DNA of 64,000 bases from Marthasterias glacialis. Lineage: Eukaryota; Echinodermata; Asteroidea; Forcipulatida; Asteriidae. The stretch spans positions 9,319,352-9,383,351 of the forward strand of contig OU452240.1 of assembly GCA_911728455.2 (NCBI GenBank). The letters run 5' to 3'. Of this stretch, positions 1-12,600 are shown one piece after another. The translations under genes and the position numbers were made by a program. Positions within the stretch are counted from its first letter, which is position 1. Each line of letters begins with the position of its first letter. The notes under the pieces are model-generated. The model saw only the letters and a list, made by a program, of their open reading frames with translations. It was not told the origin of the DNA and made no database searches.

Positions 1-1280
1 ACTATTTTGGACACACATTGACCCCCCCCCACCCCGATAGTATTTTAAAAAATCGGCCTGTATGCCAGCGTGTGTACTATGAACGCGTTGAGTGCCATAG
101 GCAGAGTGTGTTGCGTGTGCGCACAACAGATAGGTCGCCCGGCACAGAGCTCAGAAATGGAACTTTTGGTACCACGAAGTGACCTATCGCGATACGCCGC
201 TCGCTGCGCGTAAGAAAACTGCACGAAGTGACGTATAACTTTGCCACTTTATATTTACCTTAATACTTGATATTTTTACATTAAACAAAAACAGTGTGAA
301 TCTATGACTTTTAATCTACCTGCTGTAGTATTATCAATTCCAAAGAAGTGATATTTCTGTAGGAAATGACCAATCCAAAAACAGCTAAACTGTAAACCCG
401 TTTAACTCGAAACGACAAAAACTGAGATAGGTCAGTTCGTGGTACGAGCAACGAAATGAATGGAGAAAAATTATCTGATTATGGGCTTAACCATTTTTTC
501 CTTTTCAAAAGTAAACATTTTTAAAAACGTAAACAATCGTGTTGAAATGACCTCGGGCCTGATCTTACTTTCTCTTCATTTTCAAAATGAAAGGAATGAA
601 TTGAATCTGGCCTTTTGAACTAGCACGAATCAGAAATTGAATTGCCACCAAAATACAAAATATATATATCAACCGATTGATATACCAGCATATTTGACAT
701 CTGATGATTTTTAAAGGTAAAATTCAGGATTGGTAAAGCTGACAGTGCAGTGTTTTTAGTTTGTGTGATTCATACATGAAAAAACAAACCTGTGAAAATT
801 TGGGCTCAATCCGTCGTCTGAGTCAGGAGAAAATAGTGAAAAACCGTACACACTTTTCAGCATGTAAACACATTTTCCTTAATTTTGATTGTTACAACGA
901 AATTAACACCGGGGTCTTCAGCGTGTAGTTTTTCAGACAGAAATATTTCTATGGAAGATTGGTACTGGTATGAACTTCATAATCAGTAAGCTTTTAGACT
1001 GATACTAATAAAAAACATTTTGGATAAATACCAATCCTTTATGATACCTTTAAGTTGGGCCATCATGTGCAGGCAGCTGTGGCTTGCTACATTGAACACT
1101 ATACAAAAATTGAAAAACTTGGTGCACAACTATTTTATTTAGTTTATAATACTTTTTAACAACTGAAAAACAGTTTCCCAAATATTTTTTGTCGAAAAAT
1201 AGAATTTTTTTTTTTTTTTTTAAGAAGGGTTAGTCCCTTCTTTAAAAGTTGGGACAACTTAGTTTTTTGTTTTTGTTTCT
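1..1280. other. AT-rich flank, no gene recognised
   Basis: No coding exon, RNA gene or clear mobile element is visible. A stretch near 955-1010 (GGTACTGGTATGA followed by AGCTTTTAGA) recurs diverged at about 15457-15510, so it is a dispersed repeat and not a private exon. The missing N-terminal exon of the ACCS-like gene was looked for here and not found. Confidence 0.5.
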
Positions 1281-1640
1281 TTACTTCTCCTTCTTCTTCT
1301 TTTTTACTCTTCTCTGTACAGGAAGTTGCAGTTAATGTCATAAATTATTGAAACTTCACATATGCAAAGACCTTATCATGTAGATGAATCTGTTAGTTGT
1401 GACGTCATGATGACGTCATCAGAATTTGAGTTATGCTAAATCAAATTTTAATTTTTCAAAAACCATACAATGGATTTTCACAATCTATACATCATCGGAA
1501 AGGTCTTTAAAAAAACGTAAATGCCTTACAGATGTAACCCCAATTTGACCTTGTCTTCCAGTTGAAACCGCAAATTGAAGCAAACAAATAAAAAAAAGCC
1601 ATATTTTCAGCTCTGCATTCAATTTGAAATGGTTTTTTAT
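1281..1640 (+). repeat. Helitron-like element fragment with CRE dyad
   Basis: It begins in a TTCTTCTTC-type tract. A paired TGACGTCA motif lies at 1400-1419, followed by the 'ACAATGGATTTT..ACAATCTATAC' and 'CATCGGAAAGGTCTTT' blocks and a degraded ETS-like palindrome near 1556. The same block order occurs in the large elements at 25.6, 36.8 and 51.3 kb, so this is a diverged fragment of that family. No 3' CTAG terminus was found for it. Confidence 0.55.
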
Positions 1641-2712
1641 ATTGTTGTTTTCCCTGAAGGTGTTTATTACTTGACTTATGTTTTGTATTAATCTTTGTAT
1701 CTTATCTTTTTTTTCTGTTGTGTCGCGTTGTTTGTTTATTTCGGTATGACCATTCATTTCTCTTTGTCTTTGTTTGTTATTATTTGTTTATTTCTATACT
1801 TGTATTTATGTCTGTTTTTTTTTAATTTTTTTATTTACTTCTTTATTTCATGTCATGGTGTCTTAATTTGTTTATTTATTTGTTGATTTCTATATTCTTT
1901 TATTTGTATGTTTTTGGCTTTTCCGCAATCTGCAGAAAAGCCATTGGTTTTGTTCCGATTTCTTTTCTCCTTCTTGTTCTTCCCCCAAATTACATAGACT
2001 TTGTAATGATTTTTTTCTGCCCTCAACTTCAATTTTGATGAAACTTTGTACAGACTTTGAAACTCATAGTTCGTGATGACGTCATCAGGTGTCAAATTAC
2101 AAGCAAATTAGATGAAAGAATTTACAGCAACTTTCATTGTTGGGGAATGTCTTCCTTTTTGACACACTGGCTGACCCCTGTGACCTCTACTTCCGCTCAA
2201 ACTAAAAGCAGCTTGTCCTCCATATGTCTTCATAAATTGCATAGTTTCTGCAGAGGTTTTTAATCACATTTGCTCACCACAACCACTGCAACTTCCAAAG
2301 TTAGCAAAGTCAACACGTTAAAGGTTCGGAAAAGCCAGTTGTTCTATTCCAACCTGGACAGACAATACGTCTAGTTTGTGATTGTATTTCTTTGTTTCTG
2401 TAGGCCTATCCCCCTATGTCTTATTTGTCGATATCTTTGTTTCTTTGTTTTCTTTACGTCTTTATTTCTTTGATTGTTATTTTTTTTTGCTTCAAAGTAA
2501 ATGTTTTATTGGTTATACATAGGCTTACAACCACTTAACACTAATGCTGCTCAGGACTAACAATAAACATGAGCTTAATACATGTACATGTATAGCTTGT
2601 GTTGTATAATTTGTTATTGAGTCAATCAAGTACAAATTTATTACAGAAAATAATAATTAAAGAAGAAGAATATTAAGTGGACATTTGAGGCCATTTTTAT
2701 GTAAAAAGAAAA
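1641..2712. other. T-rich noncoding stretch
   Basis: Low-complexity T-rich sequence. One more TGACGTCATC motif lies near 2079. Open frames here are short and strongly biased by T runs. I see no gene. Confidence 0.5.
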
Positions 2713-3480
2713 CAATCAAGAGGTTGGTCTGAGATTGAAGAACAGTGTGTTATGACTATGTTTGCATTGTTCAACAACGAAAGGGAGCAGGTCAAGGGTC
2801 AGAGGTAAAGGAGTCGGACCAATCAAGAGGTTGGTCTGAGATTGAAGAACAGTGTGTTTTGACTATGGTTGCATTGTTCAACAACGAAAGGGAGCAGGTC
2901 AAAGGTCAGAGGTAAAGGAGTCAGACCAATCAAGAGGTTGGTCTGAGATTAAAGAACAGTGTGTTATGACCGTGGTTGCATTGTTCAACAACGAAAGGGA
3001 GCAGGTCAAAGGTCAGAGGTAAAGGAGTCAGACCAATCAAGAGGTTGGTCTGAGATTAAAGAACAGTGTGTTATGACCGTGGTTGCATTGTTCAACAACG
3101 AAAGGGAGCAGGTCAGAGGTCAGAGGTAAAAGAGTCGGACCAATCAAGAGGTTGGTCTGAGATTGAAGAACAGTGTGTTTTGACTATGGTTGCATTGTTC
3201 AACAACGAAAGGGAGCAGGTCAAAGGTCAGAAGTAAAGGAGTCGGACCAATCAAGAGGTTGGTCTGAGATTGAAGAACAGTGTGTTTTGACTATGGTTGC
3301 ATTGATCAACAACGAAAGGGAGCAGGTCAAAGGTCAGAGGTAAAGGAGTCAGACCAATCAACAGGTTGGTCTGAGATTGAAGAACAGTGTGTTATGACTA
3401 TGGTTGCATTGTTCCACAACGAAAGGGAGCAGGTCAAAGGTCAGAGGTAAAGGAGTCGGACCAATCAAGAGGTTGGTCTG
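2713..3480 (+). repeat. 107-bp tandem repeat, seven full copies plus a partial
   Basis: The block starting CAATCAAGAGGTTGG recurs at 2713, 2820, 2927, 3034, 3141, 3248, 3355 and 3462, exactly 107 bp apart, with only scattered substitutions. Each full unit holds AGGTCA-N-(A/G)GGTCA, a DR1-type direct repeat of nuclear-receptor half-sites, at 2789, 2896, 3003, 3110, 3217, 3324 and 3431. The array ends about 150 bp upstream of the first recognised ACCS-like exon. It is therefore in the 5' flank or an early intron. Confidence 0.95.
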
Positions 3481-3631
3481 AAACAGCAAATCCAACATGT
3501 TGCTGCACGGCAATTGGGGCTGTTGCGAGGCAAAGGTCAATAAGAAGACCATTGAAATACCCTTTTTCAAAAAGCAGTAGGCCTAACATGATCTTATTTG
3601 CCATTTTTTGTTTGTTTTTGCTTTGTATTAG

Positions 3632-3691
3632 GGTTGCATAAATCTTGGTACGTCTGAAAACAGACTCGTATTTGACATTCTGAAGAAACAG
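3632..3691 (+). CDS. ACCS: ACCS-like exon a (first visible)
   Basis: Acceptor TTGTATTAG and donor CAG|GTAAGT bound 20 codons, phase 0 at both ends. It encodes GCINLGTSENRL.., the conserved 'INLGTSEN' opening of the aminotransferase core. There is no Met, so an upstream exon is required. Confidence 0.9.
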
Positions 3692-6600
3692 GTAAGTAAA
3701 TTAGGACTTATCTTGTTCCATGCAAATTGGTAAACATACAAAAACTTTAACATTTTAACAACTAAATAAACACATTTTCTAAATTTCCAAATGTTTACAT
3801 GTTTACAGATGAATAAATTAACTGTACAATGGGAGGACTATATGTTTACATACGACAAATTTGACGGGATTCCGAGCTTGAAAAAAGCTGTTGCGGAGTT
3901 TCTTACTGACTTTGCTAAGTCGCCAACACCACTGGAACCTTCAAAGGTATGTATCAATTTCATTACAAAGAAGTAATAATCGTCAGAAACATTTTGATCC
4001 TAGGTATTGTACTAGTACATTGTTTCTCAAAGGCTTGAAGAAAAAGACTGCTCAGGGACTATAAGGGTATAACAATAGGGTTCGTGCTTCCAAGTAAACA
4101 AAACTTAAAAAAGCATGTTTTGACTTGTAGATGATTTGGAAAATGTTGTTTTTGAAACCGCTTACTTTGAGAGTTTGAAACTTGTCTGCGAATCGCAAAC
4201 CTAGATGTTATTCATATATGCAATGCATGACATGCCAACATGGCCCATTATTGACTCGGCTGGCTGCTGGTGGTTGTGTTGCCAGGATGCCACCAAGGCT
4301 GTCAGGTGATCTCTTTCCCCGGGCCCGCCATGCAAAATATCTCCCGCAGGGAGTTACGGATTAGGATGATTAGTTACTCTGTCATTATTCGCGGATGGAT
4401 TTTTTGTTAAGAAACTTTGGTCATCCTACACAAATAGCTACTCAATATTTGGATTCATTTTTTCAAGATAAATGTAAAATCTTTCAACGTTGGGCTACCA
4501 CTTGTGCAGTTTGCGACAGGTATTTCATTTTTCATTAATGGTTATGTTAATTGTCTAAATTGTAACAGACCAGAAGTGTTCCACATAAAAACACAAACCA
4601 CACACAATTTTCAAGTATTCTAAACCCCCTTCTACCCCATCCTCTACCTCCTACCAACCCCCTCCTCTAACCCTTCTCCCTCACATCAATCTTTTTTGCT
4701 TTTTTTCCAACAAAAGAATTTTATTGCTTTGTCGTCTGTTAACTACGGAAGCGTAGTTAGGACATACCGAAAAAAAAAAATCGGGCTCCACTTTTCCGCC
4801 CGGGCGGATTACTATTCTGCCCGGGCGGATTACTTTTTCGCCCGGGCGGATTACTATAGCAATCCGCCCGGGCGAAATAGCAATTCGCCCGGGCGGAATA
4901 GTAATCCGAGTAGTAGTCCTGAGTACGCTTCCGTAGTTAACATTATGCCTCTTCTCCATTTCAGATTTGTGTATTAAACGGTGGTGGATCATGCATGGAG
5001 GCCTTAACCTTTGCCATTTGTGATCCGGGAGGTATTGTAAATTACGATTCTGACTAGCCATAACTCAGAGCGCCACCAAGTGTTTGCACAGGGACGCCAT
5101 TTATTTCACAGTGCATCATGGGAAAATGTCTTTATTTCTTCACTAAGGCCGTACATGTATCTGAATTAATGGCTATGACTAGGGTCAGATTGCTGAAAAG
5201 GCAAATTTTTCATCAGTTCCGCTGCAGCCAACAGCTGTAGCCATAACCAAAGTCACTTGATTTGGATACGTTTTCTGTAGTAAAAACAAAAATTAATAAA
5301 AACAACTTTTGAGTTAGACCTTGTTTGTATAATTGTGACCACTGCCTTTTCGGAAAGCCACCTCTCCAGTAGGGCAAACTCTTGGTGACGCATTGTATTA
5401 AAAATCAAAGCCATTAGATTGTATTATTTAATCATAAAATCTGATATCTGTCAAAAAATCAAGCAGAACCTATTTGGACTTGATTTTGATTAATATGTGA
5501 TAGGCGTATGTAACAGCCTCAAACTCATCAATGTATTGATTAGGATTTTCTTTAATTTGCGATTCATGCCATTCTCCTCAGATTTGATTCACCCTATAAC
5601 AATCCCAAATACTCAAAAAATTCAGGAAGTTGTCTGACTGTGTAGAATATGGAACTGAAGGTCCAAGTAACAATCGTTTTATTTTGGCCAGGTATAACAT
5701 GGTGGAAAAACATTGACACACCAAAATGATCACAGTCTAACTAATGATGATGTGGGTGTTGAGTAGCCATAGAGTGGAGTATTTTGGAAGATTTAGAAGG
5801 GTCGCTAACCAAAATCACAAATGGGGCAGGTTTAAATCATATCTGAGACTGAAAATGGCCTTTTTAGACACCGCGGCTTGGGCTCTTGATTGGGCCCTTG
5901 ATTGGGCCCTGTGGATTCTGTTTGAAGCCAGTAACAACATGTATTCAAAGCTACTGACAAGAGCCTAAGCCGGAGCTATAAGCCGGAGCTGACTGTGGAA
6001 AAGGTCCTATGGATTCTATCATGTCTAATACATAAGATTTTGAACTATTTGGATTGGTTGTCTTCAGATGGTGTAATGGTCGCTACTCCTTACTACGGGG
6101 GGATAAACTATGACATTCAGGCCCGATCCAAAGCGGAGATTATACCTGTGCATTTCCACAGCAAGGTGCAGTTTACAATTGTTGTTTACAGTAAAAAAGA
6201 AATCTGCAGTTACTTATTCTCATAGTGAGTAACAGGTGATTCATTGATTATATTGGCATTACTGCTGCCGTGTTACCAATGAAAGCAGTTACTCTCTATG
6301 AGTCAAGATAATGTACAACACCGGTAATATTCTAATAAAGGTAACTTTACTTTTTTTTAAGTATCTGAAACCACCTGAAAACTGCTGACGTGACGGATGC
6401 AAAATGGTACACTATACAACTGTTGTATGCTGTGATAGGGACCAGGGTGTTTTGTACACTTTGCCGAGGGTGCGCAAAACCCATGGAACCCATTACACAG
6501 CGTGCAACAATTGTTTTGTTATACCATGGTAATAGATTGCAGGAGGGAGAAACAAACATTATAAAGGGAAATAATCTGTATTTCTTTATCACGTTATTGT

Positions 6601-9600
6601 TGAACACTGCATTTCGTTGTTTCTTTGAACAAAATTACACACTTTAACGAGAAATTACCTACAACCTCATACCCAGGGCTAGTTCTAATATTGTACAGGG
6701 CAGTAGAAACGACCCGCACGGTGGGCACAATCAAGGTAATGAACCCCCTCCTGAACGCGTGCGCCATGTACATGTGCGTCTTTGTAGCATATCACGTGAT
6801 TGGTTCTCGACCAATACAAATTCACATTCTATTACCGTGATCTAACAGTTTATTGTGTTAACTGTCTTATACATACGTTTTTTTTATGTCTTACATACGA
6901 CGCACATGTAGGTTGCTGATGAACCAATTGCTCACTTGTTTTTAATTTTTATTTTTATTTTGTCCAGTTGGAACCAGGACAGACGGAGCCATTTCAAATA
7001 TCAATTTCCAAGATGGAGTCTGTGTATCAAGAGAACTTAAACAAGGTGAGAGGTCATCATTGGGCTCAAAGTTGAAGATTTGTCTATTCTGTTCTCCCCC
7101 AGTTTTAATCACAAATATTCAACATTCTTAGGACCATCATCTTACCTTTCTATGGTGATACGAAATCTGTATATCAACTTAGAAATGTCAATCCCAGGAG
7201 GTTCAGGGGGTTTCTTCCTCTAGACCAAGGGGAGACACAGCCCCGCGACCCCAATGTCAATAAAACATGATGTTGTACAATGTACATACATGTAGAGAAT
7301 TTGTTCATTTTAAATCCTTAAAAATGTAACACCCAGGAGGTTCAGGGGGCTTCATCCTCTAGACCGAGACCCAGACTTGTGGTGATAGAGAGAGTCTGTG
7401 AACTTTAAAATTGTAACGCCCAGGAGGTTCAGAGAGCTTCATCTCCATACCAAGGGGAGACCTACGCAAGTTACCCTAGTTCTGTATTTATGGTGAAATA
7501 TGGAGTTTGTAAATCCTCAGAAATGTAACACCCAGGAGTTTCAGGGGGCTTCATCCTCTACACCTCAGACTAAGCCTGTTTCCACGATAGTTTTATTTCG
7601 TTCAAATCATACCACTGTTTCAAATTTTTTGATAACCTTACACTTTTCCTGCATCGTAGGGAGTCATAATACGAGCCGTATTATTCATGAATCCTAACAA
7701 CCCTCTAGGAGATGTTTTCACAAAACAAGAAGTCTTAGATGTTCTCAACTTCTGTCACAGGTATGTCTCAAAATAAAATCCTTCTGAAAGTTTGAATATC
7801 TCGTATGAATATTTTCTGAACAAAATATATTTTCCATCTTTTGTTCGTTATTTGAATATTCATGGAACATCTTGTAATGTTTATGCTTTAGTCAACCCAG
7901 TAGTCCAATATAACATGTGTTTTTACTGGGTCCATTATATTCTGTGTCATATCGGACTGGGCCCCCTCTGTTATACTAGACTGGATCCAGACAATCTGTT
8001 ATTTATTGGACTGGGTTCATTATAACCTGTGGTATAATGGAATCTATATTATTTTGTATTTCTAATCATTCGTGTAAGCTTCGGACTGGTCCATTTTAAC
8101 ATAATGTACGATAATGGAATGTCAATGCTTATTTCACCTCCTGGGTCAATTGGACTGCGTTCATTATAACTAGCTTTTTTATGGACTGTTCAGTCTGTGT
8201 AATGTTACTATTTGAAGGCACTCCTTACATCTGATCATGAATGAGGTGTACATGAACACCATCTTCAAGGAAGGAGTCGAACATCACAGCATCTTGAGCT
8301 TGAAGCCGGAGGAAATTCCCGACCCTCAGAGAGTACATTTTGTCTGGTCTGCGAGCAAGGTAAAATCCTGGTTGGTTTGCTAATGATATTATAAACCTGC
8401 AGGGTAGGGGAGGGTAAACAAAGTTCCCGATTTAAAACCATGCAACTTGGCTCAAATACCCACTGGAACACAAGCCAGAGTCCAGTTATTTTCACAATGG
8501 TCAGTAAAACCTAACAACTGAACAAATCCACCCGCCTAGTGACTCGCATAATACATTGAATTTGAATTGAATTGAATTGATTGACCACAGGTAATAATAA
8601 TTTAGAACTTTTGTAATGTACCATTGATCTAGTTCACTTTTCTGAAGCGCAGTATGTTTAAGACGGGTAGTTTTTAAATTATGTGACCCATTTGTGTAGC
8701 ACCTTGTACAGGTTTACGAGGCGATGCGGCACAATGTGCAGCCGCCTATGTTGGAAACAACGCGGCAAACCCCCTCTCTCAACGATAGGTGCAAATGCGT
8801 TCTTTTACGTGCACTGCACAACATACGGGAACTACGGCTTTACGACCCATCTGAAGGACGAAGCAATTGTTAAGTGCGTAGAGATCGGGACTCAACCCAC
8901 ACTCTGCTGATCAGAAACACCAGAGCTTGAGTCCAGTGCATTAGGCCGCTCTGCTACGACACGTCAGGTTTCAGACATCTAGTTTTATGACTGACTTCAG
9001 TGACCTAACAAGTCACCATTGAATCTCCCAAAAGATTGACAATACCTTTATAATGACATTCGTAAATTAATTTATTGCAAAGGATCTATCCATGTCGGGG
9101 ATGAGATTTGGCGTAATTCATTCCTGGAACCAAGACGTTCTTGACTGTGTTATTACGACAGGGTACTTCCAATCCATACCGATCTACATCCAGAGCCTGA
9201 TGCAACGGTTGCTTAGCGATAGAGGTAAACAAGCTGTTTGGGAATAGGAGAGGTTCTCCTGAGGAATTGACCTAACTTCAACTCCTTTGCATTCAAATCA
9301 ATTTGTTGTCTTGCCTAATGGCCAAGTGCCGAGGCAGAATATCTCCATTTGAATTTGTTGATCTTGTCTGTTATATCTTTGAGATTTTTATTCTCTTTAA
9401 AAACATCTTATTTCTCATCGTCAATTAACATGTCCTTTTTTTTCTTCTACTTTTTTTTTTTTTTTTTTTTTTTGGGGGGGGGGGGGATCAGATTGGCTAC
9501 GTGATGTCTATTTTCCGGCAAATAACAAAAGACTTCGAGAAGTTCACATTGCTACCAAAGATGCCTTTGATGCAATTGGTGTGCCATACCTTGACAGACC

Positions 9601-12600
9601 ATCAGGGCTCTTCATCTATGCAGATTTCAGAAAGGTAACTGTGGAGCCGACAGTTTTCAAGCTTTTTTGTGTTTTGTTAACTAAACCAGTGACATAGTAA
9701 TTTTCCATGCCCCCCCCCCCCCGCAAACGTTATTGTATATCTGCTGTTCTGACAAATAGACCGATTGCTCGACCAATGTCTAGGCCTACATGTCATCGCA
9801 TGACATGTAGAGTCACACCATCAAACGGCTTCTAGTAATAATAACACAGTTACTAAGCCATTTTATTAAATTTATATGTTGTGACATTGATATTAATCGC
9901 ATTACCGTTTCATAAACTACAAGTATTCTACTACAAAAGAGGTTTATTTTGAGTTATGTACTCTCGGCGTTGGACGACAATGTAGCCACCCACCTGTGAT
10001 TTTGTTTGTAGTGTAAATTACTGACACTGTTGAAAAAAACAAAAAAACAAAAAACAAAACTAGATATAGTGTGATTGTAATCAACAATCACAAAGCTGTT
10101 CCGAGTTTGTTTGTTTTACTACAATGATTGGGTCCATACCATGGAAGTGATGATTGGAATTGATGTTTTTGAACGCAACCTTCATTGCAAGCCTGCAGAT
10201 CGTTCGTCAGACTTAAATTATGAGCATCCTGTTTCAAAGGTCATAGTGTGGTCATGCCTAATAACAAAATGTCACATGAGATGTAAGCTACAAATGGTAC
10301 AAAGATTATGACTCTATGACATTTGGCACAGGAGATATGCTTTTTTAAATGTAGAGCTTCCCGTTTGGACCGGAAGTAAAGGTCAAAGTGGGGTCATTCT
10401 AATAACCAAATGTCACATAAGATGTAAGCTACAAATGGAACAAAGATTATGACTTTACGACATTTTGCACATAAGATGTGACATTTTGAAATTTTGAACT
10501 TCCTGTTTGGACCGGAAGTAAAGCTCAAATGGGGGTCACACCTGTAAATCGAATGTCACATGATGTAAGCTACATGACAACACAAAGATTACGACTTTAT
10601 GGAATTTAGTCCAGGAAATATGAAGTTTTAAAGTTATGAACTTCCTGCTTGGACCGGAAGGAAAGGTCAAATTGGAGTCTAATGTGTAAGTAAAATGTCA
10701 CCCGTGCTCTAAGCTTTAAAATTGCACAAAGATTATGACTCTACGATATGTACTTCGGGAGATGTGATTTTTTCATTATTAAACTTTGAATAAATGTAAC
10801 TTGATACCTGATGACGTCACGATGACGAAAACATGTTTGCCTTACTATGATTTTTTGTTATTTACAAGGTGGTATAACTTGTATTCCTATGAGATGCCTT
10901 TGAACGAAAACCCTAAAAATGCAAAGATTCAGCAAGTTTCATGTGGAAAAACATCTACCGATAGAGGGCGCTATAGCATCTGAGCAGTCCTAATAATTAG
11001 TTAATGGCAGCCAAACTAACATCTGAGAACAAATGTCACTTATGATGTAAGCTACAAATAGAACAAAGACTATGACTCTACGACATTTGGCACATAAGAT
11101 ATGATTTTTTTAAATTTTGAGATTCCTATTTGGACCGGAAGTAAAGGTCAAAGTGGGGTCACCCCTTTAATTTAAATGTCACATATTATGATGTAAGCTA
11201 CAAAACAACATAAAGATTACGACTTTATGAAGTTTAGTTCTGGAGATATGATTTATGAAACTTTTGAACTTTCTGTTTGGACCGGAAGGATTGGTCAAGT
11301 TAGGGTCATAAGTGTAAACAAAATGCCACACGTGGTCTAAGGAACGGAAAGATACTTCACTCGAAAAACTATTTCGCTCCCTGAAATATTGTTTCGATGG
11401 AGGAAATGGTTTGGAGGAAACAAACTAATATTTTGAGGAAACGGAATATTGTCTCGCTCAAAATACTATTTAATTCTCTAAAATATTGTTTTGACGGAAC
11501 AAAATTGTTTTGACTGAACGAATTAATACTTGGAAGGTAACAGAATAATACTTTACTCGGAGTACTATTTCGTTCCCTGAAATATTGTTTCGAATGATGA
11601 AATGATTTTGAGAGAACAAACTACTATTTTGAGGAAACGGAATAATGCTTCTCTCAAAATACCGTTCCATTCACTGAAATATTGTTTTGAAGGAACAAAA
11701 TGATTTTGAGTGAACGAATTAATATTTTGAGGGAACGGAGTATTGTTTCACCCAAAATGCTATTTTATTCCCTAAAATATTGTTTTGGTGGAACGAAATG
11801 ATTGTGAGTGAACGCATTAATATATTTTTGAGGGAACTTTACCCGAAATACTATTTCGTCCCCTAAAATATTGTTTCGAAGGAAGAAATGCTTTTGAGGG
11901 AACAAACTAATATTTTGAGGGAACGGAATAGTACTTCTCTAGAAACACTATTTTGTTCCCTGAAACATTGTTTCGTTGATCAAAATATTATTTTAAGGGT
12001 GCGAAATAACATTTCATATGTAAATTTATTTCGCTCCCTCAGAGTAATTGTTTGAAAGGAACAAAATAATTCTGAGTGAACAAAATAATATTTCATTCTC
12101 TGAGATATTGTCCCGAAGGACAAAATGATTTTGCAGGATCAAAATATTATTGCGAGGGGATTCACACTTCACTCAAAATATCATAACGTTCACTAAAATA
12201 TTGTATTAAAGGAATAAACATTAAGAGAAAATTGTTGTCAATATTTAGGTCTTCTGTGTCTCTCCAGGGTAGATGACAAATGTTCAAGAAAAATATCGGC
12301 AGAGTAGAATGCTGAAGTGTGTGTTAAAAATAAACAACAACGTTGTTTTTGCTCAGTTGATCTAAGGTTAATGAATGACAAATTACTTTTTCTAAACTCA
12401 ATCTTGATTCCACATGATTCAACCATCTCCTTCCCCCATGATTCAACATACATACTTTTACTTGGTACTTGGTACGCCTCTGGGAACTTTCCCAGGGGGC
12501 AATAAAAGTTATAACACTATCTAACTACAGATACATGAGGTTTGATGATTTACAAACCGAGCTTTCAATTAATATTGTCAAGTGTTGATTTAAAAAGCAG

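Noticed and set aside
3387..3641. Frame of 84 codons leading into exon a, as the missing ACCS N-terminus
   Set aside because: It translates the 107-bp tandem repeat and shows no family motif; the acceptor at 3631 separates it from exon a.
8870..8966. A functional tRNA-Leu gene
   Set aside because: The acceptor stem does not close, the B box is altered and a SINE body follows.
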